Origin: Hippopus hippopus | Taxonomy: Eukaryota > Mollusca > Bivalvia > Cardiida > Cardiidae | Direction of reading: 5' to 3' | Assembly (NCBI GenBank): GCA_946811185.2 | Contig: OX328113.1 | Coordinates: 2,046,001 to 2,110,000 of the forward strand | Length of the DNA stretch: 64,000 nt | Shown: piece by piece, positions 9,701 through 21,700 of the stretch | Layout: each line of letters begins with the position of its first letter | How positions within the stretch are numbered: the stretch's first letter is position 1 | The notes under the pieces: model-generated | The model's database searches: none | The model's input: the letters and a program-made list of their open reading frames with translations, nothing else | Told to the model about the DNA's origin: nothing | Translations under genes and position numbers: made by a program

Positions 9701-12700
9701 ACGTGAAAACCCATGACACAACAAAATGTCGGTTTCACGTTGTCCGATCAGAAGCACTTCAGACTGTCTTTCTAGCTTTGATAATGACTTCAAACAGAAA
9801 ATTTACACAAATATATGTATAAAACTATCTGTGGGTGCTAAAATATCTGTCTAATAATGAGGAAAAAACTCGGGTGATTTTATGACATGAAAATGTTGAA
9901 TAATTCCGGGTGGGGGGGGTGGCACTTTGTAGGCCGCTTTGTCTTACAATGATAGCACTGGAGCAAGTGTCAGAGAAGGTATAGGACACTCATACAGAGA
10001 GAAAAGACAAGAATAAAAGGACCTTTTAACAAATGTAACCTTTAGTATTTTTTAAGATAAAAAGAAATGATATATTAACCCTTTACCACACAATGCCAAA
10101 TTTCTTCTTTAATTTTATTAAAACTCAAGGAAATCTATCAGGTTTGCAGTTTTAGAATTACAGTGCTGTATAACTGTTCAAATACAACTTCTGTGTCTCT
10201 GCAGCTCACAACCTTGAAAACCCTTGGGGGGAAAAAGGAACATAAGTAAGCATGTACAGAATTACTGAGCAATGGATTTAGTACGTTTAACATGGGCCAA
10301 TAAACTGAAGTGTCTAATGTACTATGTGGAGACCTCAGTTGGCTCCTACTGGCCCCAATTTTTATGAGCTGGTGAGTTTGATGGCGCAAAAATTAAAACT
10401 TGCAGGGGAAGCCCTGAATGGGTACCAGTTTACTGTGGTAAAAAATGTAGACATGTTTATTCTAAGGGGCCCCTGCCTATTTGCTGTCAAATTTACACCG
10501 TCTATCTGTCTTGTTTGAAAGATATTTCTTTTAGAACTCCTGCGTTATTATGACCTTGGTGAATCTTTTACTAGGCTTTTGAAAACATTATAAGAAAAGA
10601 AGAAAAGTCGTTAAAAATCAGCAATGTGTGGTAAAGATTAAAGACCATTTATCAGAACAAGTTTCATCAGAAATAGATCTTTTTAAATTCTGATACCATT
10701 GAAAGAGAATATCATAAACTTATCTTTCTGTTGTCTCTTTGAATAGAAAGTTTTACACCGGCGACCTCGGAAGAAGAAACTTTGTCAGAATCTATTGAGC
10801 CTTGTTCTGGTGTAGTACAAGATATAGCTGAGGAAACCAATCACAGTAATAGCACACTCTCCGCAGGTAAGTTTGTAAATTTAACCATTACATGTATGTA
10901 GCTCTGTATTCTTTGAGAAATGTAGAACAGGGGGTGGCTGGTTCAATCCCCGGCTTAGCCAATTTCTTTCCGAGGATTGATGATAGTCATTCTGACAGGA
11001 TTCATTCCTCTCTCACCTCTGACCATTGTTTCGATAATGGTTAAGTGGGAAAGCAGCCAGTGGCTTGGAAAGAAAATTGTGCGGAGTACTAATAAAACAG
11101 ACTCCAGGAAAGCATGGATAGGTGCGCTGGCTGCCGTGATATTACTGAAATAATGTTGGAAACGTTATTAAACACCATACAATCAATCAATCAATGTATT
11201 CCTTGAGAAAATGTAAATCTTACCAATATTTTCTAGAAAAATGAAGTTTTTATGTCAGTTCTGTCTGGAAATCTATTATAAAGTACTGTTCTTTATTATT
11301 TTTTCCCTTAATTATGTGGATATATACATGTGTCAAAAAATTTGCGATTTACCGATTATGGCCATTTTGAATTCGGAAATGTTTGGACATACGTTATTTG
11401 TTGGTGTACTCGTCGTGATATATGCGAACAGAAAAGTTTGCAAACTTTTCAAATTCACGAAATCACAAAACTTTCCACATTGCAAAAAATTCCACTTAAC
11501 CCTTAACCACACAATGCCTACTTTCAACGATCCTGAGGAATAAGCCTTTTGAAAACCTTGTGGGAAAAGGAGAAAATGCTGGGTACAGGGTTCCCACGCT
11601 ATCCGGGAAAACGGGAAAAGTCCGTGATTTTCAAAATCGGGACTCCCGGCCGTGAAAACGACGGGAATTTGTTCGGTCCGGTGAAAGTCCGGGAATAGTC
11701 CGGGATTTAGTCCATACCGCTAAGGGAAGTAATCGATATTGATCAAAATGGACGACGTCGAAGCAACTCTCATTTCCTGGTTTAGATTATTGATGTTTTC
11801 CTCCATCGAGACTGGATTTAACGAGGTAGGTTGGTATTTTGAACTTTTTCCTAATGAGAGTCGGGTTTTTGCGCGTCAAATAGCTATGAAATCTCTCTAG
11901 AAATGTTGAAATCGACAAAAAAAAATTAGCACAATGATGTCTGTGTTTTTGGAACGCTTGAATTTACCGTACAGTCGTCTAGTTGATTCAGCTTCAAATG
12001 TGTCGTCTGCAATCCTGCAGCAGTTGCGGCACAGAGAATTAGGACAAAATAATTATAAAGTACACCTTGTACAATTAGATCATACGGGTGTGAAAATCAA
12101 ATTATCCAACCTTCAACAACCCCAGTCTCAACTACTTAGTCTGACCCGTTTGAAAATAAAGGGAAACAAGGAAATGATTAATGAGACAGCTTCACTTCTT
12201 CAATTACTGAGTGGTTTGCCAAATCTTGAATTTGTTGACGTTGAAGGAACAGCATACTTAAAGCCGTCAGAAGTTCTATATGTGATATCTTCTTGTCCTT
12301 TCTTGAAAACCTTCTACTTTTCTCCAGTTTGGAGAAGGAATTTCATTGAATGGACTGATGTGTATGAAAATGCTGGAGTAGAATGGGGTGAAGAATTCTA
12401 CGAAATGTACAGAAGAGTTAAATACGGATTTGTTTCACAGATATTTATTGACATGTCGTATTCTGCGCCTGAGTGGGCTTTGAGTGATCCAGCATCCGAA
12501 TCAGAATTAGACTCCTCTGATGATTAAAATTTTTAACTACAGTAAGAAAAAAAAATTGTTTTAAATTTTGTATGACTGTGTAAGGTGTTGGAGCCCATTT
12601 CACTGATTTTCATTCAGTCCACAATTCAGCCACATCCAGAATTCTGATTGGTCAAAAATCACATGAAGGTGTAGCCTGCTAATTTTACATGCAAAGAGTT

Positions 12701-15700
12701 AAAAGTTGTGATAGTTCACATGTGGTACAGTTGAGCAATGCACATGTAGTAAGCAGTACAGGCAACAACTGCAGCTGTCACTGACCGTTGAATACCCCCA
12801 CTTTATCTGGTTTGTATGTATGATAGAGAAACTGTTAACAAATTGTTGACATTAATTTGAAAGGCATGACTATATATCTTAACCCATTACCACACAATCC
12901 CTACTTTTGACGACCCCGAGAAAGAAGCTTTTAGTAAACATTGTGGGAAAAGGAGAAAATGCTGGTAACCAGCATTTTCTCCTTTTCCCACAATGTTTTC
13001 TACCCTTCACAAAACAAATTTCGGATTTTCAGTTACTTTTGTTTTGTCATCTGCAAATGCTTTCGATTTGGACAAACCTAAAATTTTGTCATTTGGTAAT
13101 GAGTTAAGTATATGCTAGGAATATGTATAATATAAATCAAATAACAATTACAACTTGTCACTGAATGTGAATACCATTACCCCCACAATGCAAGGTTAAA
13201 CTTGTACTATTCTGTTTTTGTGGTAAGGTTTATTTGCAGGAGTAATTAGTCACCTTTAGTGATAATTTGTATTTGATATGGATTATAAAAGAATTTTTCA
13301 TAAACTACTCATGTTAATTTAAAAGGCATTGCTAGTAGCTACATCTGTTAAGTACACTATGAATCAGCAGATCAAGTAACAACTACAACTGTCACTAAAG
13401 GTGGTGAATACCCCCACAATCTTCACAAGGCTTCATTGCGGGGTATTAATCCACCTTCAGTGATAGCTTTTTGAGACTATAAAAGATGAAAAATTGTGAA
13501 AAATGATGAAAATTTTCTGTTTTTCTTCTTTTCCTACTCCAGTTCTCAGTTAATGAAGTCTTAACAAAAAAACAACAACAACAACAACTGACCCAATCTT
13601 CTAGCCAAGCTGTGTTATATGATTATAAGCTATGAGATTTTCTATCAGGTTGTGTGAATGATGAATTTTGTACCATATAAAGCATTTGTAATTAATTGAA
13701 ATGTTACTTAATATTTTCAGATGCCAGGGAATTGCCACTTCAGAGAAAAGTGGCTTGAAGAGGACCAGTTTAGAAATTGGTTGAAACGAGGACAGTCTAA
13801 TACAACTGCCTACTGCAATGTTTGCAAGAAAAGTTTTGATATTTCTTCAATGGGAAGAACTGCTCTACGGTCACATCTTAAAGGCAAAAAGCATCAAGAA
13901 TTGGTAGAGAGTACTTCAACTAGAAACACTTTACATTCTTTTCTAGAATCTGGTGTGCCCAGACGTTCTACTTCTGGTGGGCCTGAGTGTTCTGCTGTCC
14001 CTTCAACATCGACTTCAAAATCACCTAGCAGTACATCTGTATTTTTTACGAAAGATGATGTGTTGACAGCAGAAATATGGCAGTGTTTTAAAACTGTAGA
14101 CTGTAACCAATCATTTAATTCAAACAATGATTCAGTTTTTGTTTTCCAAAAAATGTTTCCAGACTCAGACATTGCAAAAAGAATGCTGTTGGCTGAGACA
14201 AAATGTATGTATTTGACTTGCTTTGGAATAGCTCCGTACTTGTCACGACTTGTAGAAAACAAGCTAAAAGATTCTCCTTATGTGATGCTATTTGATGAGT
14301 CTCTTAACCGGGAAATTAAGAAAAAACAACTTGATATTTTAGTTCGGCATTGGGACCATGATAAGGTATGCACAAGATACCTAACATCAGATTTTCTTGG
14401 ACACAGTTGTGCTACAGATTTACTGAGTGCTTTTGAATCAAAGGTGGAAGGGAGACTAGGTTTCTCAAAACTCATTCAGTTGTCAGTGGATGGACCTAAT
14501 GTTAACTGGAGTGTTTTCGATAAATTGCAGGCAAAACTTCAAGAAGACACTGGAAAGTCTCTCCTTGATATAGGTTCTTGTGGACTCCACACAGTTCACA
14601 ATGCTTTTAAGACAGCTGTTTCAGAAACAGGGTGGGGTCTCACATCAAAGTTGTCAGCATTATATACACTGTTTGAAGATGTACCTGCAAGAAGGGAAGA
14701 TTATGAGACTGTAACAAAACAAAACTTGTATCCATTAGCAGCCTGTGCACATCGTTGGGTAGAAAACATTCAGGTATGTGAAAGGGCCATGCAAGTACTC
14801 CCTCATGTGTTGAGTTTCATTGACAGTGTGCGAAATAAGAAAACCAAGAATCCAGGAACAAAGTCGTATGAAACTGTTGTCGAATTATGCTTTGATCCAT
14901 TTACTGTAGGAAAATTAGCCTTTGTCATATCAGTAGCTAGACCAGTTGAGGAATTTCTGAAGAAATTTCAGTCAGACAAACCTCTCGTTCCATTTCTGTA
15001 TAAAGAGCTTGAAGCTTTGATTAGAAGCATTATGAACCGATTTGTAAAATCTGAGATTATGGTCTCTGGGAAGCTTACCTCGGTTGATTTTGAAAAGAAA
15101 GAGAACCAGAAAACAGCCCACAGAATTGAGTTAGGATTTGTTGCAGATGCAGAACTGAAAAATCAGATTTCACAGAAAAAGGTTAGTGAACGGGCAGTTC
15201 TTGAATTCAGATCAGAGTGTCTGCTTTTATTAGTAACACTTACTAAGAAGCTGATGTTGAAGTCTCCTTTGAGTAAAAGTTTTGTTAGAAATCTTGCTTG
15301 TTTGGATCCAGATGAAATGTATTTACACTCAGACACATGCTTAGACAGGTTCAAAAGAATTCTTAGGTTACTAGTTTCATCAAAGCAAATTGATATTAAC
15401 AGTTGTGATGAAATTCAGGATCAATATGACAGCTTTGTTCAGGAAGTTAGATGTGGTGTTGTGAAGTATAGTAGTGAGAAAGACAGGTTATCATTAGATA
15501 CATTTTATTTTGATAATATGAATACGGAGAAATACAGAAAGATTTGGTCAGTGATTTCTGTTCTGCTGCTATTGTCACATGGACAAGCCACCGTAGAAAG
15601 AGGGTTTTCAATCAATAAGGAAGTCAGTGAAGTTAACCTTTCAGAAAATAGTTTAGTTGCCAGAAGAGTAATTAAAGATTACTTAAATCATGTAGGTGGC

Positions 15701-18700
15701 ATCAGGGGTGTAGTTATTACTAAGGAGTTGCTTTAATCTTCACAGCATGCTAGACAGGCATATCACAGTTTCCTCGATAAGCAAAAGCTTGAGGAAAGTA
15801 AGAGAAAAAAGTCTGAAAAAAGAAAACTTGTAGAGGATGAAGTTGAGGCTTTAAAACTGAAAAAACTTCAGCTACAAAAGGACATCAAGTCACTGAATGA
15901 AGCAGCGGATAATGACATGGAAAATGCTGAGAAGAAACGAGATCTTTCTTTAGTTGCACAGGCTAATGCTTTACGTAAAAAAGCAAAGCAGAAAGACTTG
16001 GAGTCAAAGGAAGTGAATATAGAATTAGAACAGAAACTTCAGCTACTGAATAATATGTGAAATGGTTAAGAGCAGTGTATAAACAGGGCTGCAGATAAGA
16101 AGATCAAACTTTAATAACTAATATATCCTGTAATTCTCACTAAAACTCATTGTTGTGGGTACTCAAAAGAATTGTCATATTAAAACAGTTTCTGTGAGTG
16201 CCCACAGCATAGGGCTTTGAGAAGAAATAAAAAAGTTGTCATAAGGAATACTCTCCTTATCTGAAGTCCTGATATATACATAAATTGTATTTTTAAAAGG
16301 TTTCTAGATGAACAGTTGAATTTGCTGAAGTGTACATTTAACATTGGCAAATTGGTTTTATTGTTTACATAAAAAAAAGCATAGCAGAAAGACTTGTAGT
16401 CAGAGGAAGTGAATATAGTATTATAACAGAAACTTCAGCTACCAAATAATATGTGAAATGGTTTAAAGCAGTGTATAAACAGGGCTGCAGATAAGAAGAT
16501 CAAACTTTAATAACCAATATATCCCATAATTCTCACCCATTTACTATGATTGTTGTGGGTACTCAGAAGAATTATCATATTGAAACAATTCCTGTGAGTG
16601 CCCACAGCATAGAGTTTGGAGAAGAAATATAAGAGTTGTTATGAGGAATACTCTTCTTATTTGAAGCCCTGATATATACTTAACTCTTTACCCCACAATC
16701 CCGACTTTTAACGACCCTGAGAAAGAAGTCTATAGAAATCCTTGTGGGAAAAGGAGAAAATGCTGGTAACCAGCATTTTCTCCTTTTCCCACAATGTTTT
16801 CTACCCTTTTCAAATAAAATTTCAGTTTTTGATTCACAATTATTTTGTCGTCTGCAAATGCTTTCAATTTGGACTTGTCAAAAATTTTGTAATTTGGTAA
16901 AGAGTTAAATGGTATTTTTAAAAGGTTGCTAGATCAAGAGTTGATTTTGCTGAAGTGTACATTTAACATTGGCAAACCCGTTTTATTTGTAGTTAGTATT
17001 ATTACTATTTGGTAATGCTCTTCACTTGCACTGCAGTACTAGTTTGGAATGTACTATTATATTGTATTTGGTTAATATGTTCTATAGTTGCGCTACCATT
17101 TGATATTGTTCTTTAAGAGAGGTTGTGAATAAAAAAAGGTGTTTGTCAAAATATTTGTCTCTATGAAGTCCAAATAAAGTTCACTCTTTGTCAAGTGGGG
17201 TCAAAAAGTAGGTTTAGCTTACTGACAAAGTTTGTTAGTTGCTGTCTATGTGAAAGATTACCAGGCCACAGTGCCGCATAATAAAACTGCAAAGTACAAA
17301 GCATGAAATTTATTCTATACGCTGACTGCAGTTCCTAGAAAATTGTTCTGCAAGACTGGTATCATGTTCTGCATGTGTTTAGTTGACTGATTACATTAAA
17401 GTGTCTCTCTGACCATGGACTCATACATACTTGAAAAGGGAATGTATGTCAAACAGCAGTTCTGATCTTGTGAAAAAAAAAGTCTTTAAAAATTGCAAAA
17501 AGGTCCTGGAAAAGTCCTGGAAAAGTCCTTAAATTTTTGACATGCAAAAGAGTGGGAACCCTGTGGGTACCAGCATTTTCTCCTTTTCCATTAAAGTTTT
17601 CTACCCTACCAAAGAAAACTTGCCTCATTTGAGCCTCTATGAAATTGTCATCTGCAAATGCTTTAAATTTGGATAGGTCTAAAATTTTGCTGTATGGTAA
17701 AGGGTTAAACAGTACCTCTGAAAGAGCTTTAGCAGGGCAGAGATTTAAACCTGAAACCGCTTGAGACTGACAATTGATGATAGTTATTGTGACAGAATTC
17801 ATTCCTTTTTCATTGCTAACCCTTTTTTTCTTTGACTTATGTCGGCAAGCAACCAGTGGCCTGAGATGCACTTGTGTTGAAACAGCTATGGTTTAAAAAA
17901 AATACATGTAACTTGTGTCCGAGTTTTAGCAATGCATTTTGAAATGCCAGTTTCACTAAAATTGGGCATTTGACATATCTCTGGTAATCTGGTGATCTAG
18001 TCCCTCTGCTGTATCTGGTAGCTTGATATGCACATACAAGGTACATTTCTTCACCAGAAGTACACCGCTTCAACGTTCTTAAAATTGTGACACTCCACTA
18101 AGAAAACAAACACTAGTCACAATTTTCCGTGGGAAGCATTCTAAACACATTTCGGACGACAAACAGTTTGTACATTTAAATCCTCACTCGGTCTATCAGT
18201 AACGTTGGCATTTTTCAGCGATAGGTTGCTTATTACGGTGGCTGTTGTTGCCCTTGCTAATCAATTTACAGGGCCCCACCATGTTTAAGATCACATGACT
18301 GGCGGTATTTCAAATGGAAACTCCCTTGATACGGACGAGGTTAGATGTAGGTACAGAATCGGCCAAGTTGTGACAATTGTAAAATTGGGGTATTAAGGAT
18401 GACATAGTCGAGAATGCTTGCAAGGATCTAGACATGTTTCTGGTGAACTCTTTACCAGACGGAAAAATTTTAGACTGGCCCAAATTGAAACCATTTGCAG
18501 AGGAAAACTTCAATGTGACTCAATGATGAAATTTTCTTTGATAGGGTAGAAAACATCGTGGGAAATGGAGAATATGCTGGTTACCAGCATTTTCTCCTTT
18601 TCCCACAATGTTTTTAAAAGGCCTATGTTCAGACTTTGTTAAATTTTGGTTTCGGTCAGAATATTGTAAGACCGAATCCTTTGGTACATATAAGACGCAT

Positions 18701-21700
18701 AGTACTAGGAATTGCATTTATTATATACCTGAACATTTTTTGGCTCAAATACGTACATAGCATGCGGATAAAATATCACACACAAAAAAGAAAGAAAAAA
18801 AAATCTGTATCTACACACTGTAAAATACTGTTCCAAATATAGTATGATGACTTAACTCACACGTGGGATATGTATATGTATTGATTTGCAATTTGATTGG
18901 TCAAAATTTTACGAAACAATAATATTCATCCACCATTCATAAAAATGAAGTTACTGGCATCTGACACCATTAATAATTCCATTTTGTTTACTTTTCACGA
19001 ATAAAATGTCAATAACTGCAAAATTTTGTCGTTGAAAATTGTAGGTAAATAATAAATGGAATGTCATGCTTCAGGAACTTTCTTGGCTCTTGTTTTTACT
19101 TCTCAACGCGTTAGAAAATTTCTACATTTCACTCAACCTTCGGTGTCACGCGATATCAAATTTTTTCAGGCTGCTTGAATCAAATACAAGCACCGGGAAA
19201 GTTACAACAACATAATATTCCATATTTATTTACCTTTTCAGAAGAGCTTGCACCTGACAAGGATGCTGGGGATGATGTGAATGATGACGAACTGAATGAG
19301 ACAAATTCATCAACTTCTCTGGGTCAGAGGAATCTATCGTTGGAAGCATTATTCCAGGTATGACTTTCAGCTTTATTTAAAAGACTTACGAAAACATAGT
19401 GGGAAATGAAGAAATCACTGGTAACTAGGGTTTCTACTTTAACAATTTGCCACACAATCCAGAGTTTTAATGACCCCAAAGGAAAAGGACTTTCGAAAAC
19501 ATTGTGGGAAAAGGAGAAAATGCTGGTTACCAGCATTTTCTCCTTTTCCCACAATGTTTTGTATCCAATCAAAGTCAAATCTCACCATATGACTTATCTT
19601 CAATTTGTCATCTGCAAAGACTTTTAATTTTGATCAGTCTAAAGTTTTGTTGTTTGGTAAAGAGTTTAAAGACTTATGAAAGCATTGTGGGAAAAGAAGT
19701 AATTGTTGGTAACCACTGTTTTATCAGTTAACCAAATTATGATCATGACCATCCTCCAGATGCTCATTAAGATTTCAGTGAAGATACAAGCATTTGATGA
19801 CCTGGATATCTGCCCTCGGTCACTGAATGCTTGCATCTGCAATGAAATCTTAAAGTTACAAAGGTTTTACAAAAAGTCACAAAAGCTGCCAGAAGTAAAT
19901 ATAGCGGGTGTTGAAATATATTTCATATACCATTTAAAAGTATGGAAATAATTGTGAAGATGACAATGCTATTGTACGGTTGGTCCCAGTGTTATCTGTC
20001 GGTAAAGAAATTAATTTCAAAACTAGGTTAAAACCTGCCAGGTCACTCTATCTTTTGTGTAATTTTTGCCTGATTTTAAAATTTAATTATTTGCCAGCGA
20101 TTAACACTTGGACCGACCACACCATTATAGAGATTGTCATCTTCACAATATTTTCCATACTTTTAAATGGTATGATTTAAATGGAATTTTAAACCTGCTT
20201 TGATATTTTTTTGCCATTATTGGGCCTTTAATGATCATCTGAAGGATCATGATTATGAATTAATGATGGACATACTACATGCACTGTCTCTGATCCAGCA
20301 AGTTTTTGTATTGAGGGTGACTGTAATCTGACATTGGTTATTTTACAGGTAACAGATACAGAGCTACAGGCCATATCTAAACAAGGTCCTGCGAAAACTG
20401 ATAATGTGATTGAGATTGAGAATGACGGAGGCACCGCCACTGTGTTTGTAGTGGACTCTTCTTCTGTTGATGAGAGGGAGGAACTCATTTATGAACAGGA
20501 GGTAGGAATGTTGTAACCCTTTACCTCACAATGCCTACTTTTAACGACCCTGGGGAAGAAGTCTAAAGAAAACATTGTGGGAAAAAAGGCTAGCCAACAG
20601 ATGCTTTTTTTTCTTCTTCCCACATTTTCTACCCTCTCATACTGTATAAGTGGAAATTTTTGCGACGTGGACATTTTTGCGATTTCGCGAATTTGAAAAA
20701 TTCGCAAACTTTTCTGTTCGCATATTGTACCACAAGTATACCAACAAATAACGATTGTCTTGAATTCGCAGACATTTCCGTGTGCAAAATGCTCTTAATC
20801 GGTAATTCGCAAATTTTTTGACACACATATACAGGGTATCCCAGAATATATGTCCCAGTTTCTAACCCCAATTTTGCTAGTAAATATTCAGCATAACTAG
20901 ATAGCTCTTTGTAGTATCATTAAAAACATCTAAAATTTTGTTTTGACAAAAGTTTAAGGGACTAGGTTGCCTTCAGTTCCTCATAACACATGCTCTACTT
21001 GTCCACTCATTTTCTGCTGTATGCGTCTGATACAACGTCAAAAATTGTTGACGACATTTTGGCTGGTGCCCTATGTAATCTTCCGTATTTTCATACGAAT
21101 ATAGCAGTGCTGAGTTGAGTTAAATATGCTGGTGTATAATCATACATATTGTCTTTGATGAGTCCTCAAAGAAAAAAAATCTAACAGGTTTAAATTGGGC
21201 GAGTGAGGTGGCCATTCTACTGTGGTCTTCAACGAAATGAGCCTCTTTCCACAAGTATCGGTCAGAAAGTTAAAAACAGCTCTACTTGAATGGGGTGCTG
21301 TTCCATCTTGTTAAAACCAACAATCATTTAATGAGAGAAAATCTTTTCAAAAGTTCAGGTCCAAACTTTTTTTTTTAAATATCAATGTAGTGATCAGAGG
21401 TGACCTTAGCAACACTTTCATCAGACTGGGCTGTCTTGGGAGGTCCTTCATTTTCATTTGTCTGTCTGTTACTGTTCCAAACACATGAAATTTGTAAACT
21501 AAACATCGTATTTGTTTTCTGGACTGCACTGTTTTACTCATGTAATGCTTTCTTAAGTGCCATTTCACTTAAGTAGGCTAATTTCCAAGCTCATAGACGA
21601 GTCTAAAAATTCAGCATCTTCAGCCATGGTTGAATAAACAACGTATCGTATGATGTCATTAATGGCGTCATACAATGTTACCACGACGCTTTATAACGTA

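Larger units (their letters stand above)
11586..17563 (+). mobile_element. hAT-like DNA transposon, 5,978 bp
   Basis: Terminal inverted repeats CAGGGTTCCCAC(G)CT at 11586 and its complement ending 17563, with a 6-bp duplication TGGGTA at 11580-11585 and 17564-17569. The subterminal word AAAAGTCC recurs near both ends. It carries a BED-finger transposase (13721-16060), a 197-codon leucine-rich frame (11934-12527), two family A MITEs and an internal duplication. Most hAT elements duplicate 8 bp, though groups with 5 or 6 bp are known. It is probably inactive because of the stop codon in the transposase. Confidence 0.85.
11497..17708 (+). repeat. family A MITE split by the hAT element
   Basis: Left half 11497-11585 (TTAACCCTTAACCACACAAT ... 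GGAGAAAATGCTGGGTA), right half 17564-17708 (TGGGTACCAGCATTTTCTCC ... GGTAAAGGGTTAA). Removing the hAT element and one TGGGTA restores a palindrome with GGGTACC at its centre. Confidence 0.85.

Noticed and set aside
13894..14262. 122-codon minus-strand frame inside the transposase
   Set aside because: Antisense shadow of the transposase coding region.
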